This document shows, one piece after another, positions 46,650 to 54,705 of a stretch of DNA of 64,000 nt (the first letter of the stretch is position 1; every line of letters begins with the position of its first letter). Both the position numbers and the translations under genes were made by a program. Source of the stretch: an uncultured Bacteroidota bacterium (lineage in GTDB: Bacteria; Bacteroidota; Bacteroidia; Flavobacteriales; Flavobacteriaceae); contig CABXUL010000002.1 in the NCBI GenBank assembly GCA_902515395.1, positions 1 through 64,000 on the forward strand. The letters run 5' to 3'. The notes below the pieces were generated by a model that worked only from the letters and a program-made list of their open reading frames with translations, was not told the origin of the DNA and ran no database searches.

Positions 46650-47229
46650 AGCCAATCCCTTGATAAGAATATTTTTAACATTACTCATTTGCTCCAAATT
46701 AGTTATGGCTCAAACTGAAATGCAGCCCTACAAAATCATCGAAAATATTGCTGATAGTGAAATAAGATATTATCCAGCGGTTATGATGGCTAAACATAAA
46801 TCTAAAAATCCTGGGGCAGGGTTTGGAAAGCTTTTTAACTATATTTCAGGAAACAATAATACAGAAACTAAAATTGCAATGACTACTCCAGTCCATATTA
46901 AAAAAAGTCAAGCTGAAAATTCCATGTCATTTGTTTTGCCTAAAAAATTTAATATTGATAATGCTCCTTTACCAAACGATAATTCTTTAGAAGTTGTTGA
47001 GGGAGATAGTGGATATTTTGCCGCTATTAAATATTCAGGTTACACCAATGAATCAAAAGAAAAAGTATTTATTAAAAAATTGCAAATTATTTTGAAAGAG
47101 GCTGAAATAAAGGTCTCTGGTGAGCCAGTAATATTAGTATACAATAGCCCTTATAAGTTAATTAATAGAAGAAACGAAATTATAATTCCAGTAATTTATA
47201 ATAGTTCTAATAATAATGAAGGATTGTAA
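46636..47229 (+). CDS. SOUL-family heme-binding-like protein, secreted
   Basis: The core is a SOUL/HBP domain: MQPYKIIENIADSEIRYYPAVMMA, GFGKLFNYISGNN, KIAMTTPVHIK and FVLPKKFNIDNAPLPND. A signal peptide ends in VMAQ. I prefer the GTG at 46636 over the adjacent TTG at 46633; either lies inside the preceding gene's end (14-17 bp overlap). Its own end overlaps the fuconate dehydratase start by 14 bp, so it is locked into the fucose operon. SOUL proteins bind heme or other hydrophobic ligands, but their bacterial role is poorly known. Its presence here is odd. Confidence 0.88.
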   Translation: MKIHKANPLIRIFLTLLICSKLVMAQTEMQPYKIIENIADSEIRYYPAVMMAKHKSKNPGAGFGKLFNYISGNNNTETKIAMTTPVHIKKSQAENSMSFVLPKKFNIDNAPLPNDNSLEVVEGDSGYFAAIKYSGYTNESKEKVFIKKLQIILKEAEIKVSGEPVILVYNSPYKLINRRNEIIIPVIYNSSNNNEGL

Positions 47230-48535
47230 AATTACAAGTTTAGAAATCAGAGATATTCGTTTTCCTACTAGTGATAATTTAGATGGATCAGACGCCATGA
47301 ATCCAGATCCAGATTACTCAGCTGCATATGTTATATTAAAAACTGATCATCCAAGAAAACTTGAAGGACACGGGCTCACTTTTACAATTGGTCGTGGGAA
47401 CGAAATTTGTGTTAAAGCAATTGAATCTCTATCATACTTATTAATTGGTAAATCAATAAGTGATTTTACCAATGATATGGGACAATTTTGGAAAACCATA
47501 ACCGGGGACAGTCAACTAAGATGGCTGGGGCCTGAGAAAGGAGTAATTCACCTGGCTACTGGCGCACTAGTTAATGCTGTCTGGGATCTTTACGGGAAAT
47601 TAGAGCAAAAACCATTATGGCAGCTTATATCGGAGATGACCCCTGAACAACTTGTTAAGTGTATTGACTTTACCTACATAACCGATGCTATTACTGAAAA
47701 AGAGGCATTGGATCTTTTAAAAGAAAAAGAGATCGGAAAAGAAGAACGCATCAACTATTTGCTTAAAAATGGCTATCCAGCCTATACAACCTCCGCCGGG
47801 TGGTTGGGTTATTCAGATGAAAAAATAAGAAGGCTTTGTAGAGAGGCGAAAAAAGAGGGGTTTAGCCATATCAAAATGAAAGTAGGGTCAGATCTTCAAG
47901 ATGATATTAGAAGAAGTAGGATTATTCGAGAAGAAATTGGATTTGATTTAAAGTTAATGATGGATGCAAACCAAAAATGGGATGTAAATGAAGCCATTGA
48001 AAACATGAAACATTTATCTAGATTTAGACCTTGGTGGATCGAAGAGCCAACATCTCCAGATGATGTATTGGGACATCAGAAAATTGCTAGATCCGTTCAT
48101 CCTATTTATGTAGCTACGGGGGAACACTGCCAAAATAGAGTTGTATTTAAGCAATTAATGCAGGCGGGAGCAATTGGGATATGCCAAATTGATAGCTGCC
48201 GAGTCGGTGGAGTTAATGAAATACTCGCTATTTTATTAATGGCAGCAAAATTCAATATTCCTGTTTGTCCGCATGCTGGTGGTGTTGGACTCTGTGAGCA
48301 CGTCCAGCATCTTTCGATGATTGACTATATTTCTATTAGTGGATCAATGGAAAATCGAATAATCGAATATGTAGATCATTTACATGAACACTTCGTTGAT
48401 CCAGTTGTAATTCAAAACGGTAATTATATGCCTCCAAAAATTCCTGGATACAGTATTGAAATGAAAAAAAAATCAATTGATGAATTCGATTTTCAAACAG
48501 GGCCTATATGGTTTAAAAGAAAATCAAAATCTTAA
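47216..48535 (+). CDS. L-fuconate dehydratase (enolase superfamily)
   Basis: The protein matches the FucD/ENOSF1 type along its whole 439 residues. Examples are the opening ITSLEIRDIRFPTSDNLDG, DPDYSAAYVILKTD, QLRWLGPEKGVIHLATGAL, and SAGWLGYSDEKI. The catalytic HIKMKVGSDLQDD lysines and the metal ligands in MMDANQKW, WIEEPTSPDD and ATGEHCQNR are all present. It dehydrates L-fuconate to 2-keto-3-deoxy-L-fuconate. The ATG at 47216 overlaps the SOUL gene by 14 bp. It is the central step of the non-phosphorylating fucose route encoded here. Confidence 0.95.
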   Translation: MKDCKITSLEIRDIRFPTSDNLDGSDAMNPDPDYSAAYVILKTDHPRKLEGHGLTFTIGRGNEICVKAIESLSYLLIGKSISDFTNDMGQFWKTITGDSQLRWLGPEKGVIHLATGALVNAVWDLYGKLEQKPLWQLISEMTPEQLVKCIDFTYITDAITEKEALDLLKEKEIGKEERINYLLKNGYPAYTTSAGWLGYSDEKIRRLCREAKKEGFSHIKMKVGSDLQDDIRRSRIIREEIGFDLKLMMDANQKWDVNEAIENMKHLSRFRPWWIEEPTSPDDVLGHQKIARSVHPIYVATGEHCQNRVVFKQLMQAGAIGICQIDSCRVGGVNEILAILLMAAKFNIPVCPHAGGVGLCEHVQHLSMIDYISISGSMENRIIEYVDHLHEHFVDPVVIQNGNYMPPKIPGYSIEMKKKSIDEFDFQTGPIWFKRKSKS

Positions 48536-48545
48536 AATTAAGATT

Positions 48546-49694
48546 ATGAAAAAAATTCTATTATTTATATTTTTTTCTCAACTTACGATTAGTCAAAACC
48601 AATGGATGTCCAAGTCAATTTCTGAAGAGCCAATATTTGAGACAAAACAACTTTTCTTTGGAGAAAGAATGCCAAATATAGTAGTTTCAACTGATGGTTC
48701 AATCATTGCTAGCTTTGGTAAAACAAAATTTATGGTAAGAAGAAGTGAGGATGGAGGAAATACATGGGGTCCAACAATTAAGGTTGCTGACGGAATTCAT
48801 GGAGGTGGTTTAACAGTTGATGAAAAAAGTGGAGATATTATTGCTTTTATTGAACAGGAGCACCCTCCCTCAAAGCTAATAACATATAGAAGTAGAGACA
48901 ATGGGAAATCATGGAAATTTAGTCAAATTAAAATTTTACCTGATAAAAATGGTAAAATTCCCTCAATGCACATGAATGAACATGGAATTACATTACTGAG
49001 GGGAAAATACAGGGGAAGGTTAATTAGGCCCACAAGGTATTACAATGCTAAAAATAGCTCTGAGAGAAAATTAATGTATAAATCAAAAAAAATGTGGGAA
49101 GGTCAATTCTCCAATGCAATTTATAGTGATGATGGAGGCCACAATTGGTCAACAAGTAATCCATTTCCAGCAAATGGAACAGGAGAAGCAGCCATTGTTG
49201 AATTAAATGATGGCTCTCTTTATTATAATTCTCGCAGACATTTTTATAATGATGGAAATAATCATAGAATGAGACTAATTGCTTCTAGCACTGATGGAGG
49301 ACAAACATGGGATGACATATATATAAGTGATGAATTACCAGATGGTCCAAAAAATTTAGATTACGGTTTAATGGCAGGCCTAGACCGATTGCCATACAAC
49401 GAACAGGATATTCTAATTTTCAGTAATGTAGATTCAAAAAAGGAAAGAGAAAATGGAATGATTTGGATGAGTTTTGATAGCGGAAAAACATGGCCATTAA
49501 AAAAATCGATTGATCAGGGGAGATTTAAATACTCATCTCTGGCAATTGGGAGAGAAAATACACCTAGTGAGGGTTTTATATATTTACTTTATGAATTTGG
49601 CGATTTTCAAAATGATTATGCTGGGGCTAAAATTGCAAAATTTAATTTGTCCTGGTTGTTTCACGGAAAAGATATTGATCAATACCTTAAATAA
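48546..49694 (+). CDS. Secreted sialidase-fold (BNR/Asp-box) protein, exo-alpha-sialidase-like
   Basis: The frame is open upstream to 48477, but the signal peptide (KKILLFIFFSQLTISQ) begins at the ATG at 48546, so I use that start (382 residues). Five Asp-box-like motifs are visible: SEDGGNTWG, SRDNGKSWK, SDDGGHNWS, STDGGQTWD and SFDSGKTWP, spaced as in a six-bladed sialidase propeller. The segment GRLIRPTRYY may hold part of an arginine triad. GH33 enzymes cleave sialic or related ulosonic acids, but relatives in PULs act on other sugars. Its place within the fucose gene group suggests a role on the same substrate. Confidence 0.8.
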   Translation: MKKILLFIFFSQLTISQNQWMSKSISEEPIFETKQLFFGERMPNIVVSTDGSIIASFGKTKFMVRRSEDGGNTWGPTIKVADGIHGGGLTVDEKSGDIIAFIEQEHPPSKLITYRSRDNGKSWKFSQIKILPDKNGKIPSMHMNEHGITLLRGKYRGRLIRPTRYYNAKNSSERKLMYKSKKMWEGQFSNAIYSDDGGHNWSTSNPFPANGTGEAAIVELNDGSLYYNSRRHFYNDGNNHRMRLIASSTDGGQTWDDIYISDELPDGPKNLDYGLMAGLDRLPYNEQDILIFSNVDSKKERENGMIWMSFDSGKTWPLKKSIDQGRFKYSSLAIGRENTPSEGFIYLLYEFGDFQNDYAGAKIAKFNLSWLFHGKDIDQYLK

Positions 49695-49699
49695 TTGTA

Positions 49700-50446
49700 A
49701 TGAAATTCGATTTAAGTAATAAAAATGCTTTGGTAACTGGTGGAAGTAGTGGAATAGGTAAGGCCATTGCAGAAACACTTAAAAGTCAAGGAGCAAATGT
49801 ATATGTTATCGATTTGAATGAAATTGAATCGAATACTTCACAAGGAATTAATACTATCAAAACTGACATAACCAGTTTAAATAATTTAAAAGACGTTTTA
49901 AAAAAAGTTCCTGATAGGATTGATTTGTTGATTAACAATGCTGGAGTTGGATTGGTTGGAAATATAGAAAACACTGAAGAAGAAGATTTTGATCGTCTAT
50001 ATAAAGTAAATGTGAAGGGAGTTTATAACTGTATCAAAACTTTTATACCAAATATGAAAGCCAATGGAGGAGCAATTATAAATATGGCATCGATTGTATC
50101 GCATGTAGCGGTCAATAATCGATTTGCCTACACAATGACAAAAGGGGCAGTTCATGCAATGACCTTTTCTATTGCTAAAGACTACATTCATGAGGGTATT
50201 CGTTGTAATAGCGTTTCACCAGCAAGGGTACATACCCCATTTGTAGATGAGTATCTAAGTAAAAATTATCCTGGTAAAGAAAAGGAAATGTTTAAAAATC
50301 TTTCTAAAACCCAACCTCTTGGCAGAATGGGTAAACCAGAGGAAATTGCAAACTTAGTTTTATATTTATGTAGCGACGAGGCGTCATTTATAACTGGATC
50401 AGACTTCTCAATTGATGGTGGATTCGTAAAATTAAATGGAAATTAA
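49700..50446 (+). CDS. SDR dehydrogenase, probable 2-keto-3-deoxy-L-fuconate dehydrogenase
   Basis: A classical short-chain dehydrogenase of 248 residues: NALVTGGSSGIGKAIAE for NAD(P) binding, LINNAGVG, MASIVSHVAV with the catalytic Ser, and the intact YTMTKG active site. It ends SDEASFITGSDFSIDGGF. The flanking fuconate dehydratase and FAH hydrolase indicate oxidation of 2-keto-3-deoxy-L-fuconate to the 2,4-diketo acid. An alternative is L-fucose dehydrogenase, but the gene at 52189 fits that step better. Confidence 0.85.
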   Translation: MKFDLSNKNALVTGGSSGIGKAIAETLKSQGANVYVIDLNEIESNTSQGINTIKTDITSLNNLKDVLKKVPDRIDLLINNAGVGLVGNIENTEEEDFDRLYKVNVKGVYNCIKTFIPNMKANGGAIINMASIVSHVAVNNRFAYTMTKGAVHAMTFSIAKDYIHEGIRCNSVSPARVHTPFVDEYLSKNYPGKEKEMFKNLSKTQPLGRMGKPEEIANLVLYLCSDEASFITGSDFSIDGGFVKLNGN

Positions 50447-50458
50447 CAAATATGGCTT

Positions 50459-51313
50459 ATGAAATTAATTAGATTTGGTAGAAATGGACAAGAAAAACCT
50501 GGTTTAGAATTAGCTGATGGATCGAGGATAGACGTTTCCGCTTTTGAAGAGGATTACAATGAGCTTTTTTTTGGATCAGATGGTATAAATAGACTCGCTG
50601 AGTGGCTTGACCATAATCAGACACAATGCCCAAAAATAGGTGAGGATATTCGCCTAGGGCCTCCCATTGTTAGGCCTTCAAAAATTGTTTGCGTTGGATT
50701 AAATTATGCAAAACACGCTAAGGAAAGTGGAATGGAAGTGCCAAGTGAACCAGTACTTTTCTTTAAAGCAAGTTCAGCAATTGTAGGACCCAACGACGAT
50801 GTCATCTTGCCTAAAAACAGTCAAAAATCAGATTGGGAGGTAGAGTTAGCAATTGTAATTGGTGAAAGAGCCTCCTACGTTTCAGTGGGAGAGGCAATGA
50901 AGCACGTTGCAGGGTATGTACTTCACAACGATATTAGTGAGCGTGAATATCAATTAGAACGATTAGGACAATGGGTCAAGGGTAAGAGTTGTGATACTTT
51001 TGCTCCTTTAGGACCATTTGTGGCTACAACTGATGAAATACAAAATCCACATAATCTGAGACTTTGGTTAAAGCTCAATGGAAAAACAATGCAAGACAGC
51101 AATACTTCGGATTTGATTTTTAGTATTCCAAAACTAGTAAGTTACATTAGTGAATTTATGACATTGCTACCTGGTGATGTAATTTCGACAGGAACACCGT
51201 TTGGAGTAGGTCTTGGGCTTGACCCGCAAAAGTACCTTAAAGATGGAGATATAATGGAATTAGGAATTGATGGGCTCGGAGTTTCCAAACAATCCGTTAA
51301 AGGATTTAAATAA
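50459..51313 (+). CDS. FAH-family hydrolase, probable 2,4-diketo-3-deoxy-L-fuconate hydrolase
   Basis: A 284-residue fumarylacetoacetate hydrolase-fold protein. KIVCVGLNYAKHAKESG, PVLFFKASSAIVGPNDDV, DWEVELAIVIGERA and DVISTGTPFGVGLG are the family signatures, and the Glu and Asp residues in them bind the metal. In this pathway it cleaves 2,4-diketo-3-deoxy-L-fuconate to pyruvate and lactate. It lies 12 bp after the SDR gene, within the fucose operon. The assignment rests on gene order as well as sequence. Confidence 0.9.
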   Translation: MKLIRFGRNGQEKPGLELADGSRIDVSAFEEDYNELFFGSDGINRLAEWLDHNQTQCPKIGEDIRLGPPIVRPSKIVCVGLNYAKHAKESGMEVPSEPVLFFKASSAIVGPNDDVILPKNSQKSDWEVELAIVIGERASYVSVGEAMKHVAGYVLHNDISEREYQLERLGQWVKGKSCDTFAPLGPFVATTDEIQNPHNLRLWLKLNGKTMQDSNTSDLIFSIPKLVSYISEFMTLLPGDVISTGTPFGVGLGLDPQKYLKDGDIMELGIDGLGVSKQSVKGFK

Positions 51314-51357
51314 TATAAAATAGAAGATGAGAATCAAACTATTTCCAAAATTGAATT

Positions 51358-52182
51358 GTGAGAATTGATTCCCATCAGCATTTTTGGGAGTTCGATCCTA
51401 TTCGAGATTCATGGATAAATAATTCCATGACTAAAATTAGAAAGGATTTTTTACCAGAGGACCTAATTGGTGTTTTAGCTAACAATAAAATTGATGGCTG
51501 CATTGCTATTCAAGCTGATCAGTCAACACAGGAGACCAAATTTCTTTTAGATCATGCAGCTAAAAATAGTTTTATAAAAGGTGTTGTAGGATGGGTTGAT
51601 CTATGTGACGGGAATGTAAAACATACTCTTGAGTACTATACTAAAAATCCACTTTTTAAAGGAGTTAGACATATCGTACAGGCTGAGCCAAAGGGGTTTA
51701 TGCTTAAAGAAAATTTTCAAAATGGCATTAGTAAGCTTAAGGATTTCAATCTAACCTATGATATTTTAATCTATCCTAAACAGTTAAAAGAAGCCATTGA
51801 ATTAGTGAAAAAAAATCCAGATCAAGACTTTGTTTTAGATCATATTGCTAAGCCTTTAATTAAGAATAAAGAAATTGCTGACTGGTCTAAGGGAATTTTA
51901 GAGATCGGTGGTTTTAAAAATGTTTATTGTAAATTGTCAGGACTAGTTACGGAAGCGGATTGGAAAAATTGGAGTAAATCAGATTTTAAAGACTATTTAG
52001 AATTGGTTTTAAACGCTTTTGGAATTGATCGATTGATGTTTGGATCTGATTGGCCAGTATGTCTATTGGCTGCAAATTATAGTCAGGTATTAAGTATTAT
52101 TGAAAACTTTATAGAACCCCTATCAAGTGAGGAAAAAAGAAAAATAATGGGAGGTAATACCTGCGAGTTTTATAGGATCTAA
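51358..52182 (+). CDS. L-fuconolactonase-like amidohydrolase
   Basis: This amidohydrolase-2 TIM-barrel protein (274 residues) begins at a GTG, because the conserved opening RIDSHQHFWEFDP starts at residue 2. The HQH metal motif, GVRHIVQAEP, FVLDHIAKP, YCKLSGLVTEAD and FGSDWPVC follow in family order. It opens L-fucono-lactone to L-fuconate. It sits between the FAH hydrolase and the SDR that would make the lactone. Lactonases of this group overlap in sugar specificity, so L-rhamnono- or L-galactonolactone is possible. Confidence 0.9.
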   Translation: MRIDSHQHFWEFDPIRDSWINNSMTKIRKDFLPEDLIGVLANNKIDGCIAIQADQSTQETKFLLDHAAKNSFIKGVVGWVDLCDGNVKHTLEYYTKNPLFKGVRHIVQAEPKGFMLKENFQNGISKLKDFNLTYDILIYPKQLKEAIELVKKNPDQDFVLDHIAKPLIKNKEIADWSKGILEIGGFKNVYCKLSGLVTEADWKNWSKSDFKDYLELVLNAFGIDRLMFGSDWPVCLLAANYSQVLSIIENFIEPLSSEEKRKIMGGNTCEFYRI

Positions 52183-52188
52183 TTAAAT

Positions 52189-52974
52189 ATGGATTTAAAT
52201 TTAAAAGATAAAGTAGTTATAGTCACTGGAGGATCAAAAGGTATTGGTTATGCCATAAGTCGTGTCATAGCAGCTGAAGGAGGTATCCCATTTATTGTTA
52301 GTAGAAATGAAAAAAGTATTTTAGAAACCGTTAAAGAAATCAGTGAAAAAGGTGGTAAATGTTCCTTTGCTGTTGCAGAACTAACAGATCCAGACCAATG
52401 TAAAGCATCAGTTCAAAAGGCAATTAGTGAATTCGGAACAATTCATGGCTTGGTAAATAATGCTGGAGTAAATGATAGTATTGGTCTAGAAAATGGAGAT
52501 GAGGATACATTTATTTTATCACTAAAAAAAAATGTAGTCCATTTTTTTGTTATGGCTCAAGCTTGTCTTCCCTATTTGAAAAAGAACAAAGGAGCTATAG
52601 TAAATATTGGCTCAAAGGTTTCATTGACCGGTCAAGGTGGAACCTCTGCTTATGCAGCAGCATGTGGAGGAAGAAATGCACTGACTCGAGAGTGGGCAGT
52701 TGAATTACTTCCCCACTCTATTCGCGTAAATGGAATAATTGTGGCGGAAAGCTATACCCCACTATATGAAAAATGGATAAATACTTTCCCTAATCCTAAG
52801 GAAAAACTCAATCAAATTGAAAAAAAAATACCATTGGAAAACCGAATGACTACTCCCGAGGAAATAGCTAATACTGTTGCATTTTTACTATCTGATAAAT
52901 CGAGTCACACCACTGGTGAACTTATTTTTATAGATGGTGGATATACTCATTTAGATAGGGCAATTTCAAAATAA
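52189..52974 (+). CDS. SDR dehydrogenase, probable L-fucose dehydrogenase, with Cys in place of catalytic Lys
   Basis: The dinucleotide site VIVTGGSKGIGYAI, LVNNAGVND, IVNIGSKVS (Ser) and Tyr155 place it in the SDR family (261 residues). The usual Y-x-x-x-K active site reads Y-A-A-A-C, with Cys159 for Lys, in SAYAAACGGRNALTREWAVELLPH. The rest is well conserved, ending GGYTHLDRA. In this operon it would oxidise L-fucose to the lactone. The altered residue may be normal for this SDR branch, with another base assisting, or it may mean altered chemistry. It lies 6 bp after the lactonase gene. Confidence 0.82.
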   Translation: MDLNLKDKVVIVTGGSKGIGYAISRVIAAEGGIPFIVSRNEKSILETVKEISEKGGKCSFAVAELTDPDQCKASVQKAISEFGTIHGLVNNAGVNDSIGLENGDEDTFILSLKKNVVHFFVMAQACLPYLKKNKGAIVNIGSKVSLTGQGGTSAYAAACGGRNALTREWAVELLPHSIRVNGIIVAESYTPLYEKWINTFPNPKEKLNQIEKKIPLENRMTTPEEIANTVAFLLSDKSSHTTGELIFIDGGYTHLDRAISK

Positions 52975-53067
52975 GATGTTAAAAAATATAATAAAAAATA
53001 GTTTGTATTCTCACCAACAATAAATTAAAATTATATTTCCAAATTGAATAATAAATAAAATTAACAA

Positions 53068-54360
53068 ATGAGAAAAACCGTTGTTTCAAAAGAAATAATA
53101 ATTCCTTTTATTTTAATCACTTCATTATTTTCTCTTTGGGGATTTGCAAATGCAGTTACAGACCCAATGGTTCAAGCTTTTAAAAAAGTTTTAGAATTAT
53201 CAAATTCTCAAGCGGCTTGGGTTCAAATGGCTTTTTACGGAGGATATTTTTGTATGGCGCTACCTGCTGCATTATTTGTTAGGAAATATTCATATAAAGT
53301 TGGGGTTCTAATTGGCCTAGCACTTTATGCTTTGGGGGCTTTGCTTTTTTATCCTGCCGCAATTACTGAGCAGTTTTGGTTTTTTTGTTTGGGATTATAC
53401 ATACTAACTTTTGGATTAGCTTTTTTAGAAACCACTGCCAATCCATACATACTTGCAATGGGAGATAAATCAACTGCAACTCAAAGATTAAATCTTGCCC
53501 AAGCTTTTAATCCATTAGGGCTTATCCTTGGATTGCTTGTTGCCCAACAATTCGTTTTAAAAAATTTACAATCTGATGATATTCAAGATTTCAGTTCTTT
53601 AGAGGCTGGCGAAAAAGTAATGATAAGAACTGCAGACCTAATGGTAATTCGTGATCCATATGTTATTCTGGGCTTAGTGGTTCTTTTAGTTTTTATTTTA
53701 ATTGCAATATCTAAAATGCCTCAAGCTAAGGATGATGATCAGATCGCACCACTTAGTAAAACCTTTAGGAGTTTATTTGAGAATAAGAATTATCGTAATG
53801 GAGTCATTTCGCAAGTTTGTTGTGTTGGTGCTCAAATCATGTGTTGGACATACATTTACCAATATGCTGAAGCAATTGGAATTTCAAGTAAAACAGCTGC
53901 TAGTTATCAATTTATGAGCTTTATTTTATTTCTTTGTGGAAGAGCATTTGGAACTTATCTTTTAAGGTATGTAAATTCAGGGAAACTATTATTTCAGTTT
54001 TCTTCAATGGCAGCAGTTTTTTGCATTGGTGCAATATTTATTAGTGGAACTTTCGGCTTATATGCTTTGGTTGGCACTTCATTTTTTATGTCTTTGATGT
54101 TTCCAACTATATACGGAATAGCATTGGAAGATTTGGATGAAAAAGAATCTAAGATTGGAGCTGCAGGATTAGTTATGGCAATTGTTGGTGGTGCTTTTAT
54201 GCCTCTATTACAGGGTAAAATAATTGATTTGGGAGGAATTGGTGTCGATGATCTAAATATTCTTGGAGTTTCTGAAGTCAACTTTTCTTTTATACTTCCT
54301 ATTATTTGCTTCATTTATATTGCTTATTACGGTCGGGATATTTTTAAACAAGCTTCCTAA
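53068..54360 (+). CDS. fucP: L-fucose permease, major facilitator superfamily
   Basis: Twelve hydrophobic helices in 430 residues. LWGFANAVTDPMVQAFKKVL in the first helix region, with its conserved Asn and Asp, and GLAFLETTANPYIL are FucP hallmarks, as is QAFNPLGLILGLLV. It imports L-fucose with a proton. It follows the dehydrogenase by 93 bp, with possible promoter bases upstream: TTTG at 53002 and TATATTTC at 53032, though the spacing is longer than ideal. The mutarotase gene begins 1 bp after its stop. Confidence 0.93.
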   Translation: MRKTVVSKEIIIPFILITSLFSLWGFANAVTDPMVQAFKKVLELSNSQAAWVQMAFYGGYFCMALPAALFVRKYSYKVGVLIGLALYALGALLFYPAAITEQFWFFCLGLYILTFGLAFLETTANPYILAMGDKSTATQRLNLAQAFNPLGLILGLLVAQQFVLKNLQSDDIQDFSSLEAGEKVMIRTADLMVIRDPYVILGLVVLLVFILIAISKMPQAKDDDQIAPLSKTFRSLFENKNYRNGVISQVCCVGAQIMCWTYIYQYAEAIGISSKTAASYQFMSFILFLCGRAFGTYLLRYVNSGKLLFQFSSMAAVFCIGAIFISGTFGLYALVGTSFFMSLMFPTIYGIALEDLDEKESKIGAAGLVMAIVGGAFMPLLQGKIIDLGGIGVDDLNILGVSEVNFSFILPIICFIYIAYYGRDIFKQAS

Positions 54361-54361
54361 A

Positions 54362-54697
54362 ATGAAAAGGTACTGTCTTGCCCTAGATTTGAAGAATGAT
54401 CCATTACTTATAAATAAGTACATTGATTATCATAAAGAAGTTTGGCCTGAAATATCTTCGAGTATTAGAGAAAATGGAATTATTGATATGCAGATATATA
54501 ATTTTGCTGACCGTTTGTTTATGATTATCGAGACTGAAGATGATTTTAGTTTTGAAGAGAAAAATAAAAGGGATAGTCATAATCCGTTTGTAATTAAGTG
54601 GGAAGAAATAATGTCTAAATTTCAAAAGCCAATTTCTATAAGTGATAGTGGCGAAAAGTGGATGTTGATGGAAAAAATATATGAACTAGAAAAATAG
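54362..54697 (+). CDS. RhaM-type sugar mutarotase, probably for L-fucose
   Basis: The protein belongs to the L-rhamnose mutarotase (DUF718) family, which interconverts alpha and beta sugar anomers: KRYCLALDLKNDPLLINKYIDYHKEVWPEI with the His of the HxxVWP motif, IYNFADRLFMIIET and the C-terminal WMLMEKIYEL. I start it at the ATG at 54362, which gives 111 residues, the usual size; the longer open frame from 54263 reads through the end of fucP. Its position directly after fucP argues for L-fucose as substrate rather than rhamnose. Confidence 0.88.
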   Translation: MKRYCLALDLKNDPLLINKYIDYHKEVWPEISSSIRENGIIDMQIYNFADRLFMIIETEDDFSFEEKNKRDSHNPFVIKWEEIMSKFQKPISISDSGEKWMLMEKIYELEK

Positions 54698-54705
54698 TAT
54701 TAAAT

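Noticed and set aside
54263-54361. N-terminal membrane extension of the mutarotase
   Set aside because: Those codons overlap the end of fucP in another frame; the mutarotase family begins at the ATG at 54362.
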